Of a stretch of DNA of 64,000 bases, positions 1-10,933 are shown in pieces (positions within the stretch are counted from its first letter, which is position 1; each line of letters begins with the position of its first letter). Source of the stretch: Agrostemma githago (Eukaryota > Streptophyta > Magnoliopsida > Caryophyllales > Caryophyllaceae); NCBI GenBank assembly GCA_958450325.1, contig OY288243.1:61054606-61118605 (forward strand), written 5' to 3'. The notes under the pieces are model-generated. The model was given only the letters and a program-made list of their open reading frames with translations. It made no database searches and was not told the DNA's origin. The position numbers were made by a program, and so were the translations under genes.

Positions 1-720
1 TTGACAAGTAATCACTTTTGTGTTCATTCATTTTGCGATGCGAATTGGCTAAGGGTGCGTTAGTGTCGCATGAGAGGATGAAAATAGCTTCTTTCGGATG
101 TTTTTGAAATGCGTTAGTTTGAGCCGGGAATCGGATCAGGTAGTACGTCGATTAAAACGTTTTTGACTCGAGATGTGAAATATCAATGTGCTTTGATTAC
201 ATATGTCAAGAGATGAACGCGGTTGTCTTGGCATTCAAAATGGGACCGAAGTTGAAATTCAGACGACTTTTGAAAAAAAGTTGGACCACTTTTTATATAT
301 CCATGATATTGCCTTGTTAGGTTACAGAGGTGACTCGACGATAACCGTTAAAAGGCTACGACACACCTAGGTGGGGTAGCTTATCCCCCTAAAAAGAAAA
401 ATGTCTAAGTCTCGCGCGTCCGACGAGTGAGCTCGCGTTCCAGTGGCTTTGCATGGATATCTCGGTTTTCGGGGTGGACTCTAGTGACTTTGTGAGGTCG
501 TTCTTGGTGTCCGAGGTATAGGGTGGTGATCACAGGGATTCAAATTTCTATCCTTGGGCTGCTCGGGTTGAGTCATGCCTGGCTTTAGCCGCTCGGATTC
601 ATGCAATTGGGTTCCGGAACGCTTGGGCTTGGGCGGCCGGAGACTTGGGCGCGTGGGCCGATGCGGTTCGAGTCCCGGGTTATGGAAATTTTCGTTATTT
701 CCTAATTCTTGTGGGTTTAG
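1..720. other. Non-coding stretch downstream of the Ogre-like pol
   Basis: This is the region between the antisense gene and the missing 3' LTR of the Ogre-like element. I see no convincing ORF, no LTR terminus and no repeat array. It probably includes the promoter-proximal sequence of the antisense gene that starts at 801. Confidence 0.4.
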
Positions 721-722
721 GG

Positions 723-731
723 CTATATATA
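723..731 (+). promoter_or_regulatory. TATA box of the antisense DUF7745-like gene
   Basis: CTATATATA lies about 70 bp upstream of the ATG at 801, a normal plant spacing. It implies that the gene running against the Ogre-like gag-pol has its own RNA polymerase II promoter. The homologous copy on the minus strand has a TATA box at an equivalent distance (10171-10181). Confidence 0.55.
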
Positions 732-800
732 CGGGTTGTGGGTGTTTGTTTTAAACATACCCGGGTACCTATAGAGTCTAGCACGTTTATATTTAGCGTT

Positions 801-2288
801 ATGTCGGGTTTTGGGAAAATCCTTGCTGAGTGGGTTAGTTCTTCTAAGAAATGTGACCCCGGGGTTAGTTCGAATGACGGCTTATCAGTGGTTGTTGCGC
901 TTAGTCGAGTCAAGGTGCAGAATGACTTCTTGCGGGCATGTTCTAGGTTTTGTGATTCGAGATTGCATGCTTTTGTCTTTCCCGGGGGCAAAATTTGTCC
1001 TTTGCCTGAAGAGATAGATGCTATAGGCGGGAGGAGCTCGGTTCGACCTTGTGTGCCTTATGGGGATGATGCTTACGTGGAGCGATTTTATCATTTTTTG
1101 GACCTTTCTTCGCTAGAGGAGGCTAAAGACTATTTTGGTGTGGATGGTCTTAACCTAGAGTTGCTTTCTACGACATTCTCACAAGTTGGCTCTCGTCATG
1201 TTTCGACCTTGGCATGTAGGCGCGCTTTTAACGTTGTTATTGCTTGTTACTATCTTTTTGAGGACGTGCGGTCACGTGAAGGCTGGGGTAATCCTCGAGT
1301 GTTGGATGTGGTAGCGGCTATGGAACATGAACAACCATCTTCTTTGCTTATTTTAGGTGAACTTGTTCTCGGCCTTGATGTTAGTGTTCCGGTACAGGGG
1401 ATACCTTCTCGGGGTTCTAGGACCATTTTACAGGTGTGTTTTTTTTGTCATGTTTTTGTAGCTAGGCTTTACTTGTTTTGTGGTTGTTTTGACTTAGGAG
1501 GTGTGACACTTCGTCGTTTTTCGTGCAGGTTTGGTTGCAAGAGTGGCTTGGTTTAATCGACCCTCCCCGGTGTTTCAAGGATTAAAACTACAGGGGCTTC
1601 ACGGGCCGATAGATGGTGTCGGCGTGGAGCAAGAGTTCCGGAGAGGAGGATTGGTCTTCCTATTTGGCTAGGGGAGATGTTGTCATCAAGTGGTCCATCC
1701 CATGGTGGAATATTAGTGGGCGCGTTGGGTTTCCATTTTTGTCTTCGACCTGGGCTTTGTTATTACTATCCATGAGGGATTAGGTTTATATTTACCCGAA
1801 CATGTTGTCAAATCAGATGGGTGTCCGACCTCCTATTCCAGATGATGCTAAGGTCATTTCTAGTTTTGATCCGTGGACCGAGGACTTGCTTAGGGGGTTC
1901 AGGGTGTCTTGGGAGCATAAATTTTTGCACCCCGATGCTCGACCGATTGTCAATACTTCCGTCAGGAAGAGAATTTGTGGATACCCGTCAGGACAGACCG
2001 ACCCGAAAGTTAGGAAGACAGCGCCGCCGAGAGGCGAAGAGGAGACTCGAGAGACTAAATGCCTAACCAAAGACAGTGGAACCGATCCTAGCCTAGTCAG
2101 TTCATCCGAACGGGCCAATACTGACGAGACCCATATTAAAGCTGCGAAGTTAAACCTAGCAAAGGAAGTGAGATTTGCTGGACTCACGTTTGGATAGGGT
2201 TTTAGAGGCTTGCTTTCGGAAAATCGCGGAGGAAGAACGCAAGCAGTTGTACCCGGGCGACAAGGGTGAGGAAGAGTTGGAGCGGTAG
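801..2288 (+). pseudogene. DUF7745-like protein, antisense additional ORF of the Ogre-like element (broken)
   Basis: The ATG at 801 opens MSGFGKILAEW. Matching segments follow in order: FLRACSRFCDSRLHAFVFPG-GKICPLPEEIDAIGG (residues about 35-75), ACRRAFNVVIACYYLFEDV, then ILQ just before a splice donor. A GT-AG intron at 1434-1528 joins ILQ to VWLQEWLGLIDPP, as the family would have it. Further family-like pieces follow past in-frame stops (WSIPWWNISGRVGFP, then a segment near 1800-1920 with MGVRPPIPDD), and a charged tail ends at 2286-2288 in another frame. From memory this layout matches the plant DUF7745 domain found in Tat-type transposon ORFs; its function is unknown. The spliced frame meets a stop soon after the intron, so the gene is broken by nonsense or frameshift changes. 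Confidence 0.65.
1434..1528 (+). other. Predicted intron of the DUF7745-like gene
   Basis: The donor CAG|GTGTG and the acceptor TCGTGCAG|GT flank 95 bp rich in T. Splicing joins the codons ILQ and VWLQEWLGLI, which restores family-like sequence. Without splicing the reading frame ends at 1556. Confidence 0.6.
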
Positions 2289-3001
2289 AGCCCAGCCATT
2301 TATATTATGTATTATTAGTTGATAATATGTGGCATATTAGTAGTAGTTTTTGTGGATTTTAGACACGTTGTTGACTTTCCGGGACGTCCGGACTCGGATT
2401 TTTTTGATGTAGATGCCTCGACAAAGGCTCGATTTAACCGAATTTTGTTATTAATGAGAAGCACATTGTTATTTTTTATTCTTTTTTTTGTGGTGGCTTG
2501 CAACTCGATTCTTCTTTTTACCCGGAGCGCCCTTTCGGGTTTTCACTCCGTCCTCGGCTCACCCTTTTTGTTTTTTTTGTTTTTTTTTTGCTTTTTTGTT
2601 TTCTTTTGCTCTTTTTTGTTTTTTTTTTGACGGCTCCCAACTCAATTCTTCATTTTGCCCGGGGCGTCCTTTCGGGTTTTCATCCCGTCCTCGGCTCGTC
2701 GTTTGTGCTTGGTCATTTAACTCATTCATTGACCGGGTCGTGGGATGAATCCCAGTTTGCTCATAAATCGATTAATCAACTGTTTTGTTTAGTTGTTTGG
2801 TTGTACCCGGGAAAGGTTTGCCTACGTATCCACTTTCGGGCGAAATCAAACCATGTTCGTAGTTCTTTTTTTTTTCTTAAAATGTGAGTGAGTTTGCTTT
2901 AGACTCGTTTATGCCAACTATCGATGCGAACTTGACTTTTTTTCGTGTCGTTATTGTTGTTGTTTTTTTTGTTTCCCTCTAAGTCGAAGGTCGGGACGTG
3001 A
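2289..3001. repeat. T-rich spacer with an imperfect duplicated motif
   Basis: No credible gene is present; ORFs here are translations of poly-T. Two copies of a roughly 65-bp segment, each with CCTTTCGGGTTTTCA, begin near 2499 and 2640 and are separated by a T-rich run. A related phrase (GGGTTTTCATCCCG) recurs inside the Ogre-like LTR near 8975. Confidence 0.5.
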
Positions 3002-4720
3002 TTTCCAGGTAGTATCGTTTAGGCTGACCCAAATTGATTGGGGTTGAGAACTCTTGACCACCTAGGTCGGTAAGGATCACGGCACCCCCTGAGAGTATTT
3101 TCTTAATGAGGTAGGGGCCCGCCCGATTTGGTTTGAATTTCCCCTAGTCGACGAGAAGAGGTGCTCTGATGGATTAGATCACCAAATTTCCATCGCGTAT
3201 GTTTTGGGATTTCACTCGTTTGTTAAAGGCTCGTTGGATGCGTTGTTGGTAGGCTTGTACGTTGGATAGGGCACATATCCTACGTTCATCTAGGAGTACT
3301 AGCTTGTCGTACCGTTTTTGGTTCCATTCTTCTTCAGGGATGCCACTTTCGGCTAATATTCTTTGTGATGGTATTTCTAGCTCTATTGGTTGGACGGCTT
3401 CGGAACCGTAGGTTAGGTAATATGGCGCGGCTCTGGTGGGTATTCTATAGGATGTTCGGTATCCCCATAAGGCGAAGGGGATTTTGTTTGGCCAATCTCT
3501 GTAGTTGTCTATCATTTTCTTGAGGATCGTGGTGATGGTTTCGTTGGCTGCTTCCACGGCCCCGTTGGTTTGCGGTCTGTAGGGTGAAGATTTGTGTCAT
3601 TGGATTTTGTATTTGTCTAGGATTTTTTGGGTATCGGCCCTGAAGTGAGCCCCCTGGTCGCTAATGATCTAATGAGGTATACCGTAACGGCAGATGATGT
3701 TGTTTTGCAAGAATTTGACTACTTGTTTTGAGGTTAGTACGGTGTAAGAGGCGGCTTCTACCCATTTGGTGAAGTAATCTACGGCTACTAAAATAAAGCA
3801 ATGTCCGTCGGTCCCGGATGGGTGTACTTTCCCTATGATGTCTATTCCCCAGGTAGAGAAGGGCCAGGGTGTGGCTATAGTGTGTAGAGGATAAGGAGGT
3901 AGGTGTTGGATGTTGGTGAATATTTGGCAATTATGGCAGTGCCGAACGTGACGCCGACAGTCTGCCTCTAAGGTAATCCAGTAATAACCCAGTCTCATTA
4001 TTTTTCGGGTTAGTAGGTGTGCACTCATGCGGGGTCCGCACTCTCCGCTCTCTTGGATTGGTCTTTGTTTATGCATCTAAGGAGGACTCCTTGTGAGGTT
4101 CGTTTGTATAGTAGGCCCTAATTCATGACGTAATGGGTGGCTTGTATTCGTAGGGCTCTTTTGTATTTGGCGTTAGTGTCGGGTGGATATGACCTGTGGG
4201 TTTTAAAGTTTAGGATTGCTTTGTACCAAGATTCTTCGGGGACATTGTCAGTTTCGAGGTTGTGGATGTAGGCTGGTTGCTTGCTTCTTTCTACATAGAT
4301 AGGCGTGGAGGGGGGTGATCGGGCGTGTTTATTAGCGAGGCTAGTTTAGATAATGCATCAGCGAATTGGTTCTCTTTGCAGGGTATGTGTATGAAGTCAA
4401 TTTTGGTGAATTCCCGAGATATTGTTTCTATTTTGGCTTGGTATGGGGTCAAGTTTTCATTATAGGCTTTCCAGGTTCCTGCGGCTTGGTTGACTAATAG
4501 GAATGAATCTCTGTGGACTCTAAGGTTTTTGACTCCTAGAGATATGCTTGTTTTTAGACTTATTAGACAGGCTTCGTACTCGGCTTGCGTTGTTGGTAAG
4601 TTTGGTCGGGTGGCGTTTTGTTTGCTTCCAAGTTTATTGTTATTTGGTAGTGGTGGTTTGAGTCTAAGGTTGTTATTCCCGATTTCCTTCTTAGGGTGAA
4701 GTCGAGTGGGCTGCTTGCAG
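3002..4720 (-). pseudogene. Ty3/gypsy RNase H and integrase remnant (Ogre-like pol)
   Basis: The minus strand encodes, in broken frames: an RNase H piece with TTQAEYEACLISLK and a later ENQFADALSKLASL (about 4640-4300); an integrase zinc region with ADCRRHVRHCHNCQIF; a core with WGIDIIGKVHPSGTDGH and FILVAVDYFTKWVEAASYT (4076-3669); a continuation with EAANETITTILKKMIDNYRDW and WGYRTSYR (3557-3174); and an integrase C-terminal region with KFKPNRAGPYLIKKIL and PINLGQPKRYYL ending near 3003. Several stops and at least one frameshift (around 3560-3670) interrupt it. The upstream RT is absent. This is the pol 3' half of the Ogre-like element. Confidence 0.85.
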
Positions 4721-5059
4721 TAGCCCTTGCATTTTAGTTAGTTGTTATCGATAATTGGCATAAAGTTGAGTCTTTAAGCATTTTAAAGTGGATTGTTGAA
4801 AGAAAGTTAAGCGATTGTCGAGGCATGTTTGTAAAATAAAAAGAGATTGTTTTATTGATAATAATAGTAGACGGGCTAGGTGCCCGTGATTTTTTTTGGG
4901 GGAGATGGAGGACATGTCCCCCCGCACTTCGGTAAAGGAAAAAAAGACAAGATGTTTATTAATATTATTAGCCTAGGTCATAGGATGAACTAGACTATAG
5001 GTAAGACCATTCGTGCCTCTAAGCATCGATGCTTCCCCCCGGGGAATAACACTTTGACG
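4721..5059. other. Deletion-junction spacer in the Ogre-like element
   Basis: Protease and reverse transcriptase should lie between gag and RNase H, but only this short AT-rich stretch is present. I see no RT motif such as YVDD on either strand. Confidence 0.5.
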
Positions 5060-5670
5060 GTGCCGCTGGTTTTTATTGTTATTGACGCAGTTGTTTCGCC
5101 ATCGGCCCCATCGCCGACAGGCCGCGGTGTCTGCTTTCTTGCCAGAGGGAAGGTTCCGGCATCCACCAGGTCCTGGATGTCGTGTTTGAGGCGGTCACAG
5201 TCCTCAATGTCGTGTCCCCTACCCTGATGATAGAGGCAATGGGCGCTAGGATCTCAATCCGCCCCTCGGGCTCCACGAGGCGGATCTGGGGTAGGGATGA
5301 GTTGGGACAGCTGCCAATCCTCGTTGGCAATTCTGAGGGCCTCGGCATAGGTCATGCCTAAGTCGGTAAGGCTTCTAAAGGGACGCCCTCCGAGGGCCGG
5401 GATGAACCTAGTCGGCCCTAGCCTAATCTTTTCTTTAGAGATGACATACATCTCTTCCATTACCTCCCGGGGACCATCTCGCGTCCCGTTGACCGTGTCC
5501 TCCAGCCTGCCGAGCTGGAGTAGGATGTTATTATGGGCGGCGCTTATTTGGGCTAGGTTATTCTGAAGTTCCTTAATGAGTCCTAGCATTGCGTTGAGTG
5601 GTTCGGTATTGTCGTTGGAAGACATTTCTAAATCACCAAGGCAGGGCCAAAGGTGAGACCGAGTCAACCG
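5060..5670 (-). pseudogene. gag remnant of the Ogre-like element
   Basis: The minus strand opens with a segment containing MSSNDNTEPLNAMLGLIKEL, a likely gag N-terminal helix. A later frame reads CLYHQGRGHDIEDCDRLKHD, the C-x2-H...GH-x4-C pattern followed by a leucine-rich helix seen at the gag/protease junction of Tat elements. The middle of gag, where the Retrotrans_gag domain should be, is missing. Two reading frames are involved, so a frameshift is present. It lies downstream of the PBS and leader of the same element. Confidence 0.6.
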
Positions 5671-7278
5671 GACGTCTTAATGACTCGAGAAATGCTCGCA
5701 GATGAGCGACGCGGAACAGAGACTCCTGACCTGTGTGTGCGCGGTCACTGGTTTAGGGACTCAGGTGCTTTTTAGACTCTTGGTGTACTCGGCGAGACGC
5801 CTAACGAATTTTCGGTCTCTGTAACGAGACAATTTGACACAATCCTCGGTGGTGAGGCTTAAAGAGGACTTCTCGAGGTGAGACGACCCAAAACGTAAGA
5901 TCTCGAGTAGAGATGATCCTAGTAGCTAACATGGACAGTTAAACACACTGTTGTACAACATAAGAGGTTGATCACGATCCCGGCTCTGGATCAAAAAGAT
6001 TTGGATGTATGTTTCCTTCGAAAACGACCAGTTTTGCAAAGTTTTGAAAAGGATGGTTGGTAGAAATAGTGTAACGATGGTGCGACGACATCGTTTGTGG
6101 AGTGTAAGTGCGTTGCTATGTGTGTGCATCGGAAATGATGACAAAACGTAAGTATTTTTTTTCGAAAGGAGCGCATTTCTTTTGGGGGAAACATTTTTCT
6201 TTTTTTTGAAAATAATTACGTGACGTTTCTATCGAAACTACTATTAATTAGTTAGTTTGATACTCGCGGGGTGCGCGATGCTCATGACGGAGCGTGAAGT
6301 TTGACGACAATCTCCCTAAAGGTGTGACTAAATCCTTAGTGAAGGACTTAGGTTGTGAATGGTGTTTCTTATAAATTTTTGCTTTTTTGAAAAAGACTTT
6401 TAAAATTAGTGACCCAGGTTCGTCGGTTGTACCAACTAGCATTAGACAGTGGGGGTGTGCACTTTGTAAAAAAGTGTTTTGAAAATATAACCGCTTTTTG
6501 AGTTCCTTGACTTCATTAATTGAAGCTTCGGCCGTGCTAACGGTATGTGTGTAAAAAGTTTTTTTTTTTGAAATAAAATGTGACCGCGTGGTAGCCTTAA
6601 CCCCATTAATTGGGAGTTTTGGTTGTGTCAACGGTAATCGTTGTTGCTAATAGGTTTTAAATTGGCTAAGGTGGTGGTACTTAAAAAAAAGCTTTTTTAA
6701 AAAATTAGTTAATGTGAATTTTGCCATGGTAACGGCGTAAAAAACGTTCTCCTTTTTTAGAAACCATGATTTGGTCGGAGTATTGATGTTTAAACGGTCG
6801 TTTTGAAAAGATGAGGTATTTTCAAAAAACGGAATTGGGTATGGTTGAATATGTTGGCGTGGTTGAATCCGGATTTTTAGTGTTTTATTTGGGTTGTATT
6901 GTTCAAACACGCTACACATAACTAGGAATGCATACACTCATGCAGGATGCAGACTCGGGTAGGTTAGGGTAGGCTACCGCCCACGAATATTCCTTACTTG
7001 GGCATTGACAATGATCCGGGAAGATGAGTGTCGTACCGTTCGTTTGGACTATCCGCTTATTAATCCCGCGGGTTACGCGTTAGACGGTCGGAGCGTCAAT
7101 CGAGGGTCTCTCCGCGTGTCCCTAGAGTTCTTACCACGAAGAGGTCGATTGGTCCTGATATCGGTTGGGGTGGGCTTTTTAGGGCCAAACCCTGTAGTGA
7201 CCACACCTAGAAACTAAGAAATGAGCTTCACCGACCTCGTTCAAGTTACACCACCGCTGGAAACTTGTTTCCAAATCC
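5671..7278 (-). other. Leader (5' UTR) of the Ogre-like element
   Basis: This non-coding stretch lies between PBS and gag. Around 6440-6790 degenerate phrases recur in which a gene-like GGTAACGG or TAACGGTATG is followed by T-rich or A-rich runs. ORFs of 60-127 aa here show no recognisable domain and I treat them as chance. Confidence 0.45.
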
Positions 7279-7296
7279 CCAGCAGAGTCGCCAAAC
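7279..7296 (-). other. Primer binding site of the Ogre-like element
   Basis: On the minus strand the LTR end ...GGACGTCCACA is followed by GTTTGGCGACTCTGCTGGGG. TGGCGACTCTGCTGGGG resembles the tRNA-Arg-type PBS I recall for Ogre-like elements. It fixes the inner edge of the 5' LTR at 7297 and the orientation as minus. Confidence 0.7.
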
Positions 7297-9251
7297 TGTG
7301 GACGTCCGTCCGCGCCGCCCAGCGCCCCGCGCGGGCACGCGCGGGACCGACCTGGTTTTCAACGTGTGGCGGCGGCCACCCACGCGGCCCCCTCCCTACC
7401 GGGGGCCGGTCCGATCTCGCTTACGGGGCGATGTGTCGGACCTCGATTTGGATGACGATCCGGACTTGTACTAGACGGGTGCGGGCACCCGTGTTTCCGT
7501 TTGGGAATCGATCGAGACGTGGTTGTAAATATTTAAAGGCCAATTCATTTGGTAAGGCGACCTTGTAAGTGAACTGAATTCGTTGCCGATTTGTGGAGTC
7601 GCCACCGAGTCAATTATGGGGACTCGGAAACCGTTCAAGTCAACTTTGATCCCTTACCGACTCAAAGTTGAGTGGCACGAGACCTAAAGATAAAGACTTG
7701 TACCCTTAAGCACTCCATGCCTGGAATGACTCTCATTGCCAATGGTTTCGGACATCCGGAAACCGTCGATTCTGAGTAAGGGGTGAGGGTACGTATTGGG
7801 AAGCCAACATCCGATAGATGTCAACACCCAATCCCACCCGCACTATAGCGACCTCTACTAATCAATCGGTGGGCTGATTTCCTTGTTCTTTTGTTGTGGT
7901 GGAAATACTGTAACATCCGTTGTTTTAACCCTATGCTTAGCTACGTCGGTTGTTTGAGGACAGATAAGTTTTATCGTCAAAATAGTGGCGTTTACATTCT
8001 TTGCATGCGATTTCACGTGACAAGCAGGCCATGAAAAGATGCACATTGGAGAGTAGAGAGTACTATGTATTATAGATTAAGATGTGTCGGCTCGATATTA
8101 ATAGAGATGCATCGAACCTAATAAGGTGAGCACCCGGACTAATACGGAACCCGACCATCACTTTTTTCAGTTTTAATTATTTTACGTTTTGAATTCCATG
8201 TTAGGTGATTTAGCATGCGATTATAAGGTCATAAAAGCAATAAATCGTACGAAAAACTGTAAATGCGAATGTAAGTAAATCACATTGTGAGGAGTTGCAC
8301 CCTCGGAGTATATACTAAACGGGACTCGATGCATAGATAGTCTTGAGAACGGATCTCGGAATTACTCGGATCTATTTAGTGTGTTTTAATATTTGTGGTT
8401 GAAGTTGGGACGTTACGTATTTTAGTGGACGTTCGTGAGCCTAGTGCCCACGTCTAGTGTTGTCGTAGTGCATAATAATATAAAGTGCAAATATGGAAAG
8501 TTTTGTTTAGATGACAACCTAGTGACGACTTGATCAACAGGTGGATCCTCCTAGCTTGACTAGTGACTCCGGCAGAACCCCGTTACCGTTTGACCTTCCC
8601 GCGGCTACTCCGGCAGAGCTTCGTTACTTAGGACTAGTTCTGCGGCTAATCCGACAAAACCTGGGTACTAGTTTTGAGCTAGTCGATCACAGGCACCTCG
8701 GTATCGAGTGGAGTGCTCCAAGGTGAGGAGTAGCGTCGATGTCACTTTTTTATCGGAACTACGATTGAGTGGATCGTTTGCCTCGGGTGTCGGAGTGCGA
8801 GCCCTTAGCGAGAGTTTTTGAGGGAGAAGAGAGAATTGAATTGTGTGTCGAAAGAAATAGGCTGAGGGGGGTATTTTGATACTTTCCAAAACCGAGAGGC
8901 GGGTGTGTGATATCTTGCTTGGTCGAGAAGGCTTCCCCACGGCTTGACCTAGCGTCGTGGGTTTCGTGGGCCTCGGGTTTTCATCCCGAGGCTCGCTTGA
9001 CTCGGTTCGAGTTTCAGGGCCGACTCGGGGTCCCGGTGTCGGAATTGACTCTAATTAGTGTCTATGTGACCGTAATGACACGACTAAGGCTGCCATCATG
9101 TTAGTTTTTAATTTTTCCGAGTAATTATTTGATCCGTTCTATGGGAAAATTACCTATAACATCGCGAACCCGTGTCGCGTTGCAGTCCTATCGTCATCGG
9201 GTGTTTGTTGGGCACTTCTACAGCCACCAAGTCCAAATTTGGGTGTCTACA
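7297..9251 (-). repeat. 5' LTR of the Ogre-like element (about 1.96 kb)
   Basis: In element orientation the LTR begins TGTAGACACCCAAATTTGG at 9251 and ends ...GGACGTCCACA at 7297, immediately before the PBS. TG...CA ends and a length near 2 kb fit a Tat/Ogre LTR. The partner LTR is outside the window, so the outer edge rests on terminal dinucleotides and sequence character alone. ORFs inside are not supported. Confidence 0.7.
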
Positions 9252-9394
9252 TTACAAAAAAAACCCCGATAAACTCGGGAAATTACAAATGCAAAAATTC
9301 AGAAAAAATTCAAAAAAAACAGCACACGACACTCTCAAATAAATAGTAGTAATATTCAAATAATAAAAAACTTAGGACTCGGTATTTAGGGCAT

Positions 9395-10088
9395 CTATCC
9401 CTTCCCCTTGTCCTTGGCCTCCTTGGCCGTCCATTGGCGACGAAGTGGAGGGGAGCGCTCCCGAATCACCACGGGAACCTCTTTAGCCCGGACTCGTTTC
9501 TTTGAACTTGAGTCCTCGGTTACCTCAATTGGCCCAAGCCGGGCTGTGACCAGTCTCCATCTGGTCAACCACACCAATCAGCCTAATCTGACCCAAGCAC
9601 GAGTTAGCCTCCATCTTCCCCTCGAAGACATAACGGTGCAGCATGCAAAAGGCGAAAGCCCTACGCCTATGAGCAGCAGTAATCCTCACATCCTAAGTAT
9701 TCATAAATTTGTCAGCCTGGTCGAAAATGGAAACGGAATTTCCCCGCACCATTCGATCTGTCACAGCATGAGACAAACCTAAGAAGTCCCTTAGCCTCCT
9801 CCTTGGATCAGGATAAAATGAAGGGATAGCAGGACGGGCAATAGGGCTCCAACCGCCCAAAGCTGCAATCTTCTCATGGAGAGGACATACTTCTCCTCGC
9901 GGAAACGCAAAAACGTGATGGTTAGTATCCCAAAACGCTAGACAGGCATCCAGAAAGTGTGAGTCGACCCTAAGACGTTGAAGTGGGAATAAGGCAACAA
10001 TTCCCATCTGGGTCAGTTGAACTTTCTCCTCGCCCCGTAAGTATTGGGACCAGGCCAGAAGCATCGCAGTCAGATTCTCGATACCCAT
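9395..10088 (-). pseudogene. DUF7745-like gene fragment, truncated
   Basis: The minus-strand ATG at 10088 opens MGIENLTAMLLAWSQYLRGE. Then follow DSHFLDACLAFWDTNHHVFA and GEVCPLHEKIAALGGWSPI, collinear with the gene at 801-2288. After an in-frame TAG near 9693 the frame continues with AHRRRAFAFCMLHRYVFEG and a VVDQMETG segment. It then jumps to a basic C-terminal tail in another frame ending at 9395. The middle and most of the C-terminal half are deleted. It lies outside the Ogre-like LTR and next to the copia element. It could be a remnant of another Tat element or sequence carried by the surrounding Helitron. Confidence 0.6.
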
Positions 10089-10170
10089 AGCATATTTTTG
10101 AATCTAGAAGGTTTTGAGAAGAAAAGAAGAGAAGAGTTTGACTTGGGATACAGAAAGTTAAAGCAGAGTC

Positions 10171-10181
10171 CTATATTTATA
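10171..10181 (-). promoter_or_regulatory. TATA box of the minus-strand DUF7745-like fragment
   Basis: TATAAATATAG on the minus strand lies about 85 bp upstream of the ATG at 10088, mirroring the arrangement at 723-801. Confidence 0.5.
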
Positions 10182-10427
10182 ATAGAAAACCCTAACTGTA
10201 TCTCTAATTCTCATGCCTCCTCAGCAGACATAGGCCCTGTGCGCGCGCAGGCCTGATCTTAGATTTCGGGCTAGAATCCAGGATAGGAATCAAGTCGTCC
10301 CGAGCATTCCTAAAAATTTCTAAAAAAAAACTTTCAAAAAAATTTTGCTTTTAAAAAAAAAAGCTTTTCAATATTTTTAGATAGTTGACAATAATTTTGC
10401 AAAAACATGAAGATATGTGGTGAACTA
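10182..10427. other. AT-rich flank left of the copia element
   Basis: Nothing coding is visible. It ends in AACTA (10423-10427), the left copy of the copia target site duplication. It was originally continuous with 35708 onward. Confidence 0.6.
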
Positions 10428-10922
10428 TATTAGATTTAATCTGACCCAAGGCTGAAACTTCTTACTAAATTAATTGGTATTAAACTATAATTAGCTGTAG
10501 CAGAAGCGTACCTGATAATACTGATAGATTAACTTACGTCTACGTTGGTCTTCTGGATTAGGTCTTCTAACAGACACACTTGCCTTTTGGGTTTCTTCAT
10601 ACCGATGGGATATATGTGAGATTAGGTCAAAAAGTGTGCTGTTAGGGACCATAACCCTGACTATATATAGGGATGAGTGGTTAAACCCTGATGACCTATA
10701 TCAATCGCCTTTAGTGGATAAGCCCATCATATATCCCATAAAGCTCTAATGGGTCTCTACACTATTATAGTATCCGACCCATACTTTATAAGACGTAAAT
10801 AAGCCCGTAGTATTTGTATTATGATGGATCACGTATTTGGCTCAACTTTAATGATAGCTAATAAATACAAAAGGTCCAATAATGTTGTCCACATATATTG
10901 TATTAGACCCATAATTCTTACA
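10428..10922 (-). repeat. 3' LTR of the copia element
   Basis: 495 bp, about 96% identical by eye to 35206-35702. In element orientation it starts TGTAAGAATTATGGG and ends ATCTAATA; the terminal CA has become TA. A TATA motif (TATATATAG, minus strand) lies near 10660. Confidence 0.93.
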
Positions 10923-10923
10923 A

Positions 10924-10933
10924 GCTCCCACTT
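10924..10933 (-). other. Polypurine tract of the copia element
   Basis: AAGTGGGAGC on the minus strand directly precedes the 3' LTR start, the typical copia plus-strand primer. Confidence 0.75.

Larger units (their letters stand above)
1..9251 (-). mobile_element. Ogre-like (Ty3/gypsy Tat lineage) LTR retrotransposon, 3' end outside window
   Basis: Read on the minus strand the order is 5' LTR (9251-7297), primer binding site, long leader, gag remnant (about 5670-5060), RNase H (about 4710-4300), integrase (about 4080-3002), then a region with an oppositely oriented DUF7745-like gene (801-2288 on plus). No reverse transcriptase is visible: only about 350 bp separate the gag remnant from RNase H, so an internal deletion removed protease and RT. 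Tat and Ogre elements are known to carry extra ORFs outside gag-pol, which fits. The 3' LTR is not in the window, so the element runs past the left edge. It is non-autonomous and decayed. The lineage is inferred from the PBS type, LTR length and extra ORF. Confidence 0.8.

Noticed and set aside
2319..2887. ORFs of 86-129 aa rich in Phe
   Set aside because: Poly-T translation in all frames; no start context or domain. Membrane-protein look is an artefact.
6248..6937. 127-aa and 96-aa minus-strand ORFs in the Ogre-like leader (possible ORF1)
   Set aside because: Lys/Phe-rich from A/T runs and without known motifs. Some Ogre elements have an ORF upstream of gag, but nothing supports it here.
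7221..7568. 115-aa ORF at the PBS/LTR junction
   Set aside because: Crosses the PBS and LTR border in antisense; chance GC-rich ORF.
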